A stretch of DNA of 42,605 bases from a virus, in IMG/VR virus record IMGVR_UViG_3300028800_000165, positions 1 to 42,605 of that record. The stretch is one strand, 5' to 3'. Shown here one piece after another: positions 7,205 to 14,408 of the stretch. The notes under the pieces are model-generated. The model made no database searches and was not told the origin of the DNA. It saw nothing but the letters and a program-made list of their open reading frames with translations. The first letter of the stretch is position 1, and each line of letters begins with the position of its first letter. Position numbers and translations under genes: made by a program.

Positions 7205-7449
7205 ACCGCCAGCACATTTGCGATGTTAATGAAATAATGAGTCTCATCTTCGATGATATGCTCCCTGGCATCATAGCGGTCCACTATCACCTTGTCACCT
7301 TTTTTGATCCCGGCTTCATTGTCAGGGTCGATGGCTATCACTTCATAAAGCTTATTCGCTCTCTCATCGGTAGGGATGATTAAAACCCCTTCTTTCTTTT
7401 CGGGTTCAACAGGCTTTGCGATCAGTCGTTTGTTAAGTGTTTTCAGCAT
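7195..7449 (-). CDS. groES: GroES-like co-chaperonin
   Basis: 84 aa against about 95 for bacterial GroES. The fold is visible: LNKRLIAKPVEP at the N-terminus, a mobile-loop-like EKKEGVLIIPTDERANK, EVIAIDP, the GIKKGDKVIVDRYD strand and a C-terminal NVLAVWE. It should cap the host GroEL ring so that phage proteins, commonly the capsid protein, can fold, as T4 gp31 does. No GroEL gene is present. It lies in a replication and recombination operon, not with the capsid gene. The overlap with both neighbours suggests coupled translation. Confidence 0.88.
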   Translation of the reverse strand: MLKTLNKRLIAKPVEPEKKEGVLIIPTDERANKLYEVIAIDPDNEAGIKKGDKVIVDRYDAREHIIEDETHYFINIANVLAVWE

Positions 7450-7702
7450 TAATTTTATCCTCTTCTTCTAATTTATAAGTCAAAATATCGGGTGATTGAA
7501 ATTCCTCTTTCATAAACTCCTCTTTAGAGACAAACTTGAGAAGTCTTATAGGTGTTGTAGTCACATTTGTTTTTTCGCCCCATAATTCAAGATCTATTCC
7601 GCTACTCATTTCACTTATAGCAAGATCTTTCGCGTATTTGTCTAGATGCCATTGATCGACTTGACATAATGGCATAGGCTCTATTTCATCACTTATCATT
7701 TT
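7433..7702 (-). CDS. Hypothetical protein, 89 aa
   Basis: The frame is open from 7813. ATG 7702 is chosen because GGGGAAAAA lies directly ahead; ATG 7723 would add seven residues. It is an acidic protein with a 'PLCQVDQWHLDKYAKDLAISEM' helix and an EEFMKEEF stretch. No family recognised. The end overlaps groES by 17 nt. The 220 bases between 7703 and 7922 hold no other convincing gene. Confidence 0.6.
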   Translation of the reverse strand, partial: KMISDEIEPMPLCQVDQWHLDKYAKDLAISEMSSGIDLELWGEKTNVTTTPIRLLKFVSKEEFMKEEFQSPDILTYKLEEEDKINAENT

Positions 7703-7922
7703 TTCCCCAGTGGTAAAAGCCATATGCCGCAATGCACCCCGATAGTATACAAAAAGCAGCTTGGGAGTAAAGCTCTCGTTGCATGTCGATGTAAAGCCAA
7801 TATGATAGCACAAACAATTCTATGATAAAGCATAGCCGATTTTTCCGCACATTCAGGAATTTGCCAAACTTGCCAAGGATAAGAAACGCGGCATCTATTA
7901 AATTTTCGTATATTGTGAAGGT

Positions 7923-8702
7923 TCACCTCTTTTTCTTACCCTTTTCTGGTGGTGTATCTTTCCAAGATCCTTTTGCAAAGCCCGTAGCCGCTTTCCATAG
8001 ATAACCAAAGGCATTATCGATGTGTTCAACGGTTTTTTCATACCATTTTGCATTTTCGATCGCTTTATTCAACAGATATTCTGAAAAATTGTAAGCCAAC
8101 CGCCTTCTTTGCCATTCTTTAAGACATTCTAGCTTCAAAAATTCTGGAATGATTATGTTTTCCTTTTTTTTTCGTATTCTTTTTTCTTGAAGCACCTGCG
8201 CGCTAGCGCATGTATTCACATGAATATACTCTTTAGATCTAATACATTCTTCTATGGGGACATTTATGGGGACATCGCCCAGGGAAGTGGGTGGTTTTTT
8301 TGATGTATATTTGTTTTTTAAATTTGTGCAATCAGGGTCTTTTACATTGATATGCATAAACTCCTCATGAATGATATATTCATTCGATCGGTATGCCCTA
8401 CGAAGTTTAGCCATAACACCATGATCAGCGAGCCATTTCGTTGCTCGCTTAATTTGCCTTTGGCAATAGCCAGTTTTTTCGGCAATTCTTTCTAAACCTG
8501 GAAAAACTCGCGCTTTATGATTTGAAAAAGTTTGTAGGTAGTCAAACACTTCTTTGACTGAGGGTGGCATATAATTGATTAGAGCTACGAATTGGTCAAC
8601 TGTTAAAATTGAACTTGACATTTCATCGATTACCTTATTTTTTCTTGCGTTTAATAAGGCAGATGAGTAATATACAGGTACTAAGCGTATTTTATTACTC
8701 AT
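7923..8702 (-). CDS. Replication initiator-like protein with winged HTH
   Basis: 259 aa. Residues 45-110 form a helix-turn-helix of the kind found in phage O-like initiators: PPSVKEVFDYL, then FPGLERIAEKTGYCQRQIKRATKWLADHGV. The middle is low in predicted structure, and a basic helical C-terminus ends EKGKKKR. It probably binds iterons in or near its own gene and loads the host helicase. No DnaB or DnaC homologue is present, so replication would rely on host enzymes. The start codon has no good SD but sits 2 nt after a 9-bp hairpin. Confidence 0.65.
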   Translation of the reverse strand: MSNKIRLVPVYYSSALLNARKNKVIDEMSSSILTVDQFVALINYMPPSVKEVFDYLQTFSNHKARVFPGLERIAEKTGYCQRQIKRATKWLADHGVMAKLRRAYRSNEYIIHEEFMHINVKDPDCTNLKNKYTSKKPPTSLGDVPINVPIEECIRSKEYIHVNTCASAQVLQEKRIRKKKENIIIPEFLKLECLKEWQRRRLAYNFSEYLLNKAIENAKWYEKTVEHIDNAFGYLWKAATGFAKGSWKDTPPEKGKKKR

Positions 8703-8704
8703 CT

Positions 8705-8734
8705 AGGAAGAGCTTAGCAAAATAGGCTCTTCCT
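8705..8734 (-). promoter_or_regulatory. 9-bp hairpin abutting the replication gene start
   Basis: AGGAAGAGC (8705-8713) and GCTCTTCCT (8726-8734) pair perfectly around a 12-nt loop. On the transcript the stem ends 2 nt before the ATG at 8702. No SD lies between stem and ATG; a GAGG occurs about 40 nt upstream. The hairpin could bring that GAGG close to the ATG or act as a translational operator. Confidence 0.55.
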
Positions 8735-8751
8735 GATGGACCTCAAAATAC

Positions 8752-8780
8752 GTTATACTCTCAATCTGAATTTTCTCCAA
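8752..8780 (-). promoter_or_regulatory. Candidate promoter for the replication gene
   Basis: On the minus strand: TTGGAG (8780-8775), 17-nt spacer, TATAAC (8757-8752). The -10 matches 5 of 6. Predicted start near 8745, just ahead of the leader hairpin. Confidence 0.45.
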
Positions 8781-8795
8781 TCTAATTTAATCCCA

Positions 8796-9411
8796 TCAAA
8801 ATTTTAAAAGCTTTTCTAGCTTGCTGGGGCACGACTGAGTTTCCAAGGGCTTTAATTCTGTCCACCCTTTGGGGTACCCCATCAACCATTCTACCCACTT
8901 CGGGTTCAATTTCCCAGAACCTACCGCATCTTGCAAAGTGTAATGATGATTCCCTCGGCTCTTGCTTGCACCTCTCGCACTGGCATCGGGTGTTGGCCAC
9001 ATTTGCGGATAAGCCACTTGCTCGTTCAATCTCCCAGACACTTTTCTCTTGCTCTTGCGATCTTTTCCTCTGTATAGCGCATTCTCTAATGCTTCCCCTT
9101 CTCTCACAGATAGATAATCCATTGTCGTTGGCGTTAGCCAATAAGAACCATCTATCTCTTTTGTGCCTTGCTCCAATGCTTGCAGCGGATATAATGCACC
9201 ATCTACAATCATACCCCAGCGCGGTAATTTCTCTGACCACCTCTGTTCCACCTCGGCAAGTAATGGCAGGTACATTTTCCAAAAAGATGAATCTTGGCTT
9301 AATGTGGCGGCACAACCTAATGATCTCATAAAACAACCCGCTTCGCTCTCCTGCCAAGCCTTTTCCATTTCCTGCAATGCTAATATCCTGACATGGTCAC
9401 GGGAACCCGCC
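8796..9411 (-). CDS. Alternate-frame ORF overlapping the methyltransferase 3' half
   Basis: The frame one base off the methyltransferase is open from 9710 to 8796. The part below about 9411 reads like a phage methyltransferase-associated protein in its own right: HVRILALQEMEKAWQE, SSFWKM, LPRWGMIVDGALYPL, WLTPTTMDY, MWPTPDASARGA, and GKLNPKWVEWLMGYPKGWTEL near the C-terminus. It is not disturbed by the TGA that breaks the other frame. No clear SD was found; ATG codons at MEKAWQE or MRSLGCAA are possible starts. Upstream of 9411 the frame looks like shadow sequence of the HNH insert. Whether it is translated is unknown. Confidence 0.45.
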
Positions 9412-9876
9412 GAAGATAATATCGATATCTTCGGTGGGTTCCGGCTCTCCATTGTAAGGGATTGGTTTGTTGTGTTTGTGCCAATCATGGTGGCATGGTT
9501 GACAGAGCCAGCGGACTTCAAGGGGTTTGTTGTAGTCGTCGTGATGTCCTTGTATTGCTGTGCGTCCATCTCTGAATCTATCTGTGCTTCCACAGGTTCC
9601 ACATGTTTCAGGATTATGCAATTTTCCATAACGAAGGGCATTATCGAGAATGTCATTTGATCTTGCATCGGCTCTCGCCCCTCCTCTATAAAAATGATTG
9701 TCTTTTCCATATCTTTTATTAGGTCTTAAGGTTGTTCGTCTCTTCATTAAATCCCACATTGCTTGTCTTGTAATATGGTAAATATGGGCTAAATCTCCAA
9801 GTGACATTCCTTCTTCATAACTTTTAACAGCTTCCGCAACTTGCTTTTCGGTCAATTTTTTAAGCTTACCTGCCAT
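9397..9876 (-). CDS. HNH endonuclease domain inside the methyltransferase
   Basis: An HNH homing-type domain lies in frame between methyltransferase motifs III and IV. It has its own start (ATG 9876, MAGKLKKLTEKQ) behind AAGGAG, spaced 9 nt, so it can be made separately (159 aa). A helix-turn-helix (EEGMSLGDLAHIYHITRQAM) leads. NHFYRGG follows, then a Cys4 zinc site (CGTCG, LCQPC) around GHHDD and CHHDWHK. It stops at the TGA at 9399-9397, so its last residues are the methyltransferase motif IV lead. Such nucleases spread by cutting alleles that lack them. Confidence 0.8.
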   Translation of the reverse strand: MAGKLKKLTEKQVAEAVKSYEEGMSLGDLAHIYHITRQAMWDLMKRRTTLRPNKRYGKDNHFYRGGARADARSNDILDNALRYGKLHNPETCGTCGSTDRFRDGRTAIQGHHDDYNKPLEVRWLCQPCHHDWHKHNKPIPYNGEPEPTEDIDIIFGGFP

Positions 9877-10105
9877 TGAATCACTCTCCTTTTTGAGAGC
9901 AATTATATCATCTATACACGCCTTGTCAAGACATTTAATATCTGGCCAAATTGGAGCTTCATCTAAATCATTTGAAGCCATTCGTGAGAGCAACACTCCT
10001 TGACAATATGGGTCGATTTCACAATAGGCCAAGGGTCTGACCCACTCTTGGAGGGCAACACTGAGTCCCCCGATTCCGCTGAAAAGGTCGAGTCCGTTGA
10101 GCATG

Positions 10106-10576
10106 TTAGGTAAATCCACATAGTTTTAAGTTTTTAACCAATAATTCAAGTTCTTCTAATGATGCATTGTTTTTTAAAATGTTTGCTCTGGTTGAGATAA
10201 TCCAAATATTTTCTTTTGTATACCCTTTTTTAGGATCTTTTCGGTCAATTGATGGTGAATCATGTCTACTGCCGAATTCTTCAATTACAACTTTAAGCCC
10301 CAACAAAGGACAGGTTTCAGGCAATACAATATCATCAAAAGTAATCGAAAATTCTAAACCTTTCTTTTTAGATCTCAACTTTGCGGCTTGCCACATCGCA
10401 TATTTTCTACCTTTTTCAGTCTTGTACCAAAGATCTCTATATTTTTTTCTAACAGTTTTCCCTTGTTCAGAGTGGTTATATTCATCAGAAATCTCTTTGT
10501 ATTTTTCTGATTGATTATAGTTTTTACGAGTTTTTTTGCCTTTCTCGCTGGCATTATATTTTTTGCATGGATTCAT
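10106..10576 (-). CDS. Free-standing HNH/endonuclease VII-like homing nuclease
   Basis: 156 aa. The N-terminal half has repeated short units (KKYNASEKGKKTRKNY, YNHSEQGKTVRKKY) that probably track along DNA. The C-terminal half has ITFDDI, CPLLGL, SPSIDRKDPKKGYTKENIW and ISTRANILKNNASLEELE, typical of phage HNH nucleases of this kind. It stops 1 nt before the methyltransferase ATG, so a second nuclease sits directly beside the invaded gene. Selfish homing is the likely role. Confidence 0.75.
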   Translation of the reverse strand: MNPCKKYNASEKGKKTRKNYNQSEKYKEISDEYNHSEQGKTVRKKYRDLWYKTEKGRKYAMWQAAKLRSKKKGLEFSITFDDIVLPETCPLLGLKVVIEEFGSRHDSPSIDRKDPKKGYTKENIWIISTRANILKNNASLEELELLVKNLKLCGFT

Positions 10577-10622
10577 AGAATCATTATATCACGAATATCT
10601 AAATAAATCCAAGCCATTCATT

Positions 10623-10766
10623 TCATTCCTTCTGATTTTTTTCGATTAGCCAATAAAGCAAATCACCGTGAGCCTTTCCAAGTTTTGCCAAAAAATATGC
10701 ATTTGATAGCTGAGTAGCAATTGAACAAAGTAATAATCCTGAAATTACTAATTCACTAATATTCAT
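10623..10766 (-). CDS. Small hypothetical protein with hydrophobic N-terminus, 47 aa
   Basis: ATG 10766 overlaps the upstream gene's end. Residues 6-20 are hydrophobic (LVISGLLLCSIATQL), a possible short membrane segment, followed by KLGKAHGDLLYWLIEKNQKE. No family recognised. Confidence 0.5.
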   Translation of the reverse strand: MNISELVISGLLLCSIATQLSNAYFLAKLGKAHGDLLYWLIEKNQKE

Positions 10767-10881
10767 GATACATCCCCATCTTTTTAGCTAACCATTTCCT
10801 TCTTAGACAATGCCCGCAAAGAGGGCCATCTGGACATCTCTTTGTGTAATGTTTGAAGGCGTAACGTTTACTTATTTTCAT
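10756..10881 (-). CDS. Small basic Cys/His protein, 41 aa
   Basis: Reads from ATG 10881. The protein is basic, and CPDGPLCGHC (about residues 16-25) is a probable zinc-binding loop. It ends 11 nt into the next small gene, so both are likely translated together. Confidence 0.5.
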   Translation of the reverse strand: MKISKRYAFKHYTKRCPDGPLCGHCLRRKWLAKKMGMYHEY

Positions 10882-10945
10882 TGCTTTATTTCTCCCAATG
10901 TGTTATGTTTAAGGCACATTGATTCATAGTTGATGTTCTTCGTGT

Positions 10946-10970
10946 GGGGGTCTTATCAACCCCCCTTTTT
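10946..10970 (+). terminator. Rho-independent terminator facing rightward
   Basis: GGGGGT (10946-10951), 7-nt loop, ACCCCC (10959-10964), then C and five T. The T-run is on the plus strand, antisense to the local leftward genes. It would stop rightward transcription arriving from the 4327-6715 operon. Confidence 0.6.
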
Positions 10971-10979
10971 CATGTATGA

Positions 10980-11273
10980 TTAGCTTGATGACATATCATT
11001 CTTATATTCCCCTAGTGCCTTTCTAAGATCTGTGTAAATTATATCAAATACTTCATCTAACTCTGCTTTTTGAGAATCATTTTTCATCGCGCTGTAGATA
11101 TTCATGTATCCATTAGCTAGGAAATTAGCCCCAATTGTCATATGCAATTTGCATATAGTTTCAAAATCATCTTTAAATCCATTCTTTTCTGCGTGAATCA
11201 TTACATATGACTTCATGAATGAGATTGTCTTCATGGTCACTTCTTTCACAAATTCTTCATTTTTTTGGTTCAT
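10980..11273 (-). CDS. Hypothetical helical protein, 97 aa
   Basis: Mostly helical, with 'MKSYVMIHAEKNGF' and 'LHMTIGANFLANGYMNIYSAM'. It resembles the next gene upstream in size and helix layout, so the two may be diverged paralogues or partners of a heterodimer. They overlap by 17 nt. Function unknown. Confidence 0.6.
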   Translation of the reverse strand: MNQKNEEFVKEVTMKTISFMKSYVMIHAEKNGFKDDFETICKLHMTIGANFLANGYMNIYSAMKNDSQKAELDEVFDIIYTDLRKALGEYKNDMSSS

Positions 11274-11571
11274 TCTCTATTCCTCTCCTTATCATTTCTG
11301 TTCCATTTTTGATTGAATCCGCGAAAATATGGATTAAAGAATCAATCTTTTCATGCTTCCCTTGACATACTTTAAAGACAAAGTTTGACATAATTGATAT
11401 CAGCACAATTTGATAAAGCTGATAGTTATGCACATTTACAAACTCACTCATTTGATCATCTATCAAACCAATCAAAAATTCATTTACAATTGTGCTTATT
11501 TCTGTGAGCTTATCTTCTTGATGCTCATTAAGCCTTATCGTCCCAGTATTTAATTTATCCTCTTGCTCCAT
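11257..11571 (-). CDS. Hypothetical helical protein, 104 aa
   Basis: Acidic and helical. The middle has a hydrophobic helix (YQLYQIVLISIMSNFVF). It is transcribed leftward from the regulatory region, between the HTH gene and the 97-aa gene, with which it overlaps. No family recognised. Confidence 0.6.
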   Translation of the reverse strand: MEQEDKLNTGTIRLNEHQEDKLTEISTIVNEFLIGLIDDQMSEFVNVHNYQLYQIVLISIMSNFVFKVCQGKHEKIDSLIHIFADSIKNGTEMIRRGIENEPKK

Positions 11572-11676
11572 TATTCTCCCTCATGTTATTTTGAGACTTC
11601 ATCTTTTATTCTCTCCTTTTTTATTGTTTGAAGGAAGGATGGGGTAGAAATACCCCATTTTTTTAAAACACATCTT

Positions 11677-11907
11677 TCAGGTTTTTGCCTCAATTTGATC
11701 CCGGATGTTCTTTCTCCCTATATCGATCATTTCCGCAACCGATACAAGACCCTCAGTCTCTTTCTCGACAGCAAGAATAGTCCTAAGATAGATACTAGCG
11801 AAATCTCCATCCATCATTTTCTTAAATGTAAATCTTGTTACCCCTAACTTTTCCGCAAATTTTGTTTTGTGGATGCATTTGGAGTTAATAAAATCATCTA
11901 ACCTCAT
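11677..11907 (-). CDS. HTH transcriptional regulator, 76 aa
   Basis: A Cro/C1-type fold is likely: HKTKFAEKLGVTRFTFKKMMDGDF (about residues 13-36) is helix-turn-helix-like, followed by a strand and helices. It is divergent from the operon at 11996, so it probably controls both. Size suits a Cro-like protein. No integrase is nearby, so a lysogenic role cannot be claimed. Confidence 0.65.
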   Translation of the reverse strand: MRLDDFINSKCIHKTKFAEKLGVTRFTFKKMMDGDFASIYLRTILAVEKETEGLVSVAEMIDIGRKNIRDQIEAKT

Positions 11908-11995
11908 AAAACCTCTTGATTAAATATTGTATATTTGTTATGTTATGTACAAATCATAGCATGTGGCGATGATGATAGCAAGGAGAAAATGCATC
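11908..11995. promoter_or_regulatory. Divergent control region of the HTH gene
   Basis: This A+T-rich gap separates the leftward HTH gene from the rightward recombination operon. It contains TTGTTATGTTATGTACAA (about 11934-11951), whose ends are inverted, and a TTGTAT box. Promoters and operators are expected here, but no single arrangement is convincing. Confidence 0.35.
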
Positions 11996-12217
11996 ATGTG
12001 GTGTGAAGGTGATATCTGTGAATCATATAGAGAATATTTAGATGCTGAAAAGGCTTTTAGTTTGAACAAGACTTATCAAAAGATGATGGATGAAGAGGCA
12101 CAAAAAAAAGCTTTTCATGCAAGGATTAAAAGGGATGAGGATTTTGCTGAAGAGGTATGGAGAGATAAGCAAGAAAACTTGCTTTGGCAACAAGAAGCAT
12201 CTTGCAGCTACTATTAA
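11996..12217 (+). CDS. Hypothetical protein, 73 aa
   Basis: The frame is open from GTG 11963; ATG 11996 is favoured because AAGGAG precedes it by about 10 nt. Charged helical protein with 'EEAQKKAFHARIKRDEDFAEEVW'. First gene of the rightward recombination operon. Confidence 0.55.
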   Translation: MWCEGDICESYREYLDAEKAFSLNKTYQKMMDEEAQKKAFHARIKRDEDFAEEVWRDKQENLLWQQEASCSYY

Positions 12218-12240
12218 AAAAGGGAGCCTGGCAGCTCCCT
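12215..12240 (-). terminator. Rho-independent terminator facing leftward
   Basis: AGGGAGC and GCTCCCT form a perfect 7-bp stem with a 6-nt loop (12221-12240). On the minus strand it is followed by a run of T. It is antisense to the local genes and would stop leftward readthrough before the regulatory region. Confidence 0.6.
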
Positions 12241-12257
12241 AAACAAGATCAAAAAGT

Positions 12258-12274
12258 GTGGATTTATCATCCAC
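12258..12274. promoter_or_regulatory. Inverted repeat upstream of annealing protein gene
   Basis: GTGGAT, 5-nt spacer, ATCCAC: a perfect 6-bp palindrome 25 nt before the start at 12299. It could be an operator or a leader hairpin. Confidence 0.35.
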
Positions 12275-12298
12275 CGTCACTATAAAGGATGGAACAAA

Positions 12299-13024
12299 AT
12301 GAATCAAGAGTTAATGGAAATTAAAGAAATACCTAATGTTGTAAAAGAGCTTATGAAACTGCAACATCTTTCTCGGCTTGGTGAAGTAGGGATATTTGCG
12401 ATACTTTGCAAGGCTAAGGCATTGAAGATGGATTTGATGGATGCTTTGTCGGGTGGTTTATATTCTCCTAAGCCCGGCATTGTAGAGATGGCGGCTGTGA
12501 CGATGAGCGCTTTAATTCGCAATGCAGGTCATAGCATTAAAAAGGATGAATCGGAATGCGACCCTACGAAATGCACCCTTATTGGTGTGAGGGCGGATAA
12601 TGGCGACCGAATGAGTGCTTGCTTTACAATTGAACAAGCTAGAATCGCAGGCCTGTTATCCAAAGAAAATTGGAAAAACTATCCTGAGGATATGCTTTAT
12701 ACAAAGGCTTTAGGAAGGTTAGGTAGGCAATTATTTGCAGATGTGATAAAAGGTTGCTATGTGCAAGGCGAGATTGATTTAGACAAAAAAGAGATAACCG
12801 TTGCGCCTGAACCTGAGATCCTTATTAGTGAAGAACAAGCTACAGAACTTAAAGAAATGTTTGGTATGGTTCCTGAATATGCAAAGATATATGTTCCTAA
12901 AATCATAACTGCATATGCTATAAACGATCTATCAGAGCTGCCGCTTAAGCATTTTGTAAAGGTGAAGGCAGCAGCCCTTTATCAAATCGATAAGAAAAAT
13001 AAAGAGGTAAACAATGAGTGTTGA
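12299..13024 (+). CDS. RecT-like single-strand annealing protein
   Basis: 241 aa. The pattern fits phage RecT-type annealing proteins: an early helical part (SRLGEVGIFAILCKAKALKM), ALIRNAGHSI, CTLIGVRADNGDRMSACFT, then ENWKNYPEDMLYTKALGRLGRQLFADVIKG (about 123-152), the most conserved segment. The C-terminus is helical. It would anneal the ssDNA left by the exonuclease encoded next, in phage recombination and replication repair. The genes overlap by 11 nt. Start ATG 12299 follows AAAGGATGGAACAAA. Confidence 0.7.
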   Translation: MNQELMEIKEIPNVVKELMKLQHLSRLGEVGIFAILCKAKALKMDLMDALSGGLYSPKPGIVEMAAVTMSALIRNAGHSIKKDESECDPTKCTLIGVRADNGDRMSACFTIEQARIAGLLSKENWKNYPEDMLYTKALGRLGRQLFADVIKGCYVQGEIDLDKKEITVAPEPEILISEEQATELKEMFGMVPEYAKIYVPKIITAYAINDLSELPLKHFVKVKAAALYQIDKKNKEVNNEC

Positions 13025-13970
13025 ATCTTGGAAAATTCAAGGATCGCAAGAATGGCTTGAATGGCGGCGCAATAAGATTACCGGGACTGATGCTAGCGTG
13101 ATCATGGAAGTGTCCCCCTTTAAAACTCCTTTCGAGCTTTATCAAGAAAAGATGGGGATTGTACCGGAAGAGGAAGCTACTCCTTGGATGAAGAGGGGGT
13201 TGATGTTAGAGCCACAGGCTAGGGAGTGGTTTACTAAGGCGCATTATTATATCGAGCCGGATGTAATGGCGGCTAATGACCCCTATGAATGGATGGGAGG
13301 AAGCTTTGATGGCATAGGCGTGGACGCAGACGGGGAACGATTTGTTCTTGAAATAAAGTGTCCCGGTAGTGAAGATCACGAACTTGCAAAAAGAGGTAGC
13401 GTTCCTGCTAAGTATTTTCCCCAGATCCAACATTTGATTTCGGTTTCTGGCGCATCGTATGCTATATATCTTTCCTTCGTATCGTTGACAGAAGACATTT
13501 ACACAATCACTGTGCCAAAAGATCGCCCCTATATCATGAATATGATCAGCAAGGAATATGAGTTTTGGAAGAGATTGCAAGAGTTTGATCCGCCACCTTT
13601 AATTGATAGAGATCATGAGAAAGCTAGAAAAAAAGAACAGCAAGACAATACACAAATAAGGAACGATGAAGAATGGACAAAGTTAGTGGAGACCTACCTA
13701 CGAGTGAAGGAAACGAATCAAATATCAGGTCGCTACCTCGACGAAATAAAGGCGCAGTTAATAGAATTGAGTGGAGGCTTAAACGTGAAGGGGGGCGGTA
13801 TAAAGTTGTCAAAGAGCCTGCAAAAAGGGAATATTGATTACAGGGGCTTCATTGACGACTTGATCGTTGAAGGTGTCTTGGATCAAGATTATACGATTGA
13901 TTTATTAGAAATGAGAAGAAAGCCATCCTCAGAGGTTTGGCGTATAGTGGAGGATTCAGCATGTGGTTAA
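13014..13970 (+). CDS. YqaJ/lambda-exonuclease-type nuclease
   Basis: 318 aa. Motifs of the YqaJ family are in order: SQEWLEWRRNKITGTDAS (about 11-28), EPQAREWF, GGSFDGIG with D99, LEIKCPG with E113 and K115 (metal-binding D-ExK), and YFPQIQHL with Y134, Q137 and Q139. The C-terminal third is charged and helical. It degrades one strand of dsDNA ends and hands ssDNA to the annealing protein just upstream. Together with RusA this gives a full phage recombination set. Confidence 0.88.
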   Translation: MSVESWKIQGSQEWLEWRRNKITGTDASVIMEVSPFKTPFELYQEKMGIVPEEEATPWMKRGLMLEPQAREWFTKAHYYIEPDVMAANDPYEWMGGSFDGIGVDADGERFVLEIKCPGSEDHELAKRGSVPAKYFPQIQHLISVSGASYAIYLSFVSLTEDIYTITVPKDRPYIMNMISKEYEFWKRLQEFDPPPLIDRDHEKARKKEQQDNTQIRNDEEWTKLVETYLRVKETNQISGRYLDEIKAQLIELSGGLNVKGGGIKLSKSLQKGNIDYRGFIDDLIVEGVLDQDYTIDLLEMRRKPSSEVWRIVEDSACG

Positions 13971-14018
13971 GATTTAATTCGCAAAACATTTAAAAAAAGA
14001 TGACTTGATATACATAGG

Positions 14019-14189
14019 ATGAAGACTTGCCCGCATAAACATAAATATTGTGAGAGACATGATGCATATTATTGCCCCATTTGTGATAAATGGCTTTCGC
14101 TGAACTGTGGCGATAATGAATGTGTTTATTGTAGAGATAGACCCGAAATACCCTCAATGATGGAGAAAAAGAATGTGGAAGAAAGATAA
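14019..14189 (+). CDS. Zn-finger micro-protein, 56 aa
   Basis: ATG 14019 follows ATAGG. Eight Cys and several His (CPHKHKYCERH, CPIC, CGDNECVYC) fit two zinc knuckles. It ends 17 nt into the next gene. A role in transcription or protein binding is possible but unproven. Confidence 0.6.
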   Translation: MKTCPHKHKYCERHDAYYCPICDKWLSLNCGDNECVYCRDRPEIPSMMEKKNVEER

Positions 14190-14406
14190 AGAAATAATAG
14201 CCTCTTTGACTAAATTTGGAACGATGATCAGAGTTGGTGAGATTGTTGAACTGATGGAAGATGGCAGGAAGGTGAGAATATTTTACAAAAATGCTAGGAT
14301 GAGTGAAATACTATGTGATAACTCTGTCCAAGCTCATTTCACTTTTAGCGCTTTACGAGAAGCTATGATGAAAAATAATGATGTTGAATTCATAGATGAA
14401 GAGTAA
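14173..14406 (+). CDS. Hypothetical protein, 77 aa
   Basis: ATG 14173 follows GGAGAAAAAGA. The middle is beta-rich (RVGEIVELMEDGRKVRIFYKN). Unknown family. It ends 2 nt before the next start, within a chain of tightly packed small genes. Confidence 0.55.
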   Translation: MWKKDKEIIASLTKFGTMIRVGEIVELMEDGRKVRIFYKNARMSEILCDNSVQAHFTFSALREAMMKNNDVEFIDEE

Positions 14407-14408
14407 CT

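Larger units (their letters stand above)
8782..10104 (-). pseudogene. dcm: Cytosine-C5 DNA methyltransferase split by HNH insert and in-frame TGA
   Basis: The start is ATG 10104 (MLNGLDLFSGIGGLS, motif I), 1 nt after the upstream gene's stop. IDPYCQ and PIWPDI follow, then an inserted HNH domain (about 9876-9430), then DIDIIFGGFP of motif IV. An in-frame TGA at 9399-9397 falls directly before the catalytic PCQDIS. The same frame continues with GERSGLFYEI, FLENVPA (motif VI), GARHKRDR (motif VIII) and ALGNSVVPQ (motif X) to 8782. Read through the TGA it would be about 440 aa. Relative to the family consensus there are 6 extra bases (GTGACC) at the break. As it stands, no product has both halves and the catalytic Cys. 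Confidence 0.85.

Noticed and set aside
7696-7926. 76-codon minus-strand reading frame upstream of the 89-aa gene
   Set aside because: No SD, Cys/His/Leu-rich random look, overlaps another gene in a second frame.
9397-9399. TGA recoded as Trp or Sec
   Set aside because: TGA ends other genes here, such as the helicase, and the site has 6 extra bases compared with the motif consensus, so an insertion is simpler.
9412-9710. N-terminal half of the alternate-frame protein
   Set aside because: Over the HNH insert it reads as low-complexity Thr/Asn/Ser sequence; only the part below about 9411 looks like protein.
9430-9876. Intein in the methyltransferase
   Set aside because: No Cys/Ser splice start, no block B His motif and no terminal His-Asn; the insert has its own SD and ATG.
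13206-13580. 124-codon minus-strand reading frame
   Set aside because: Antisense to the exonuclease, whose catalytic motifs are clear.
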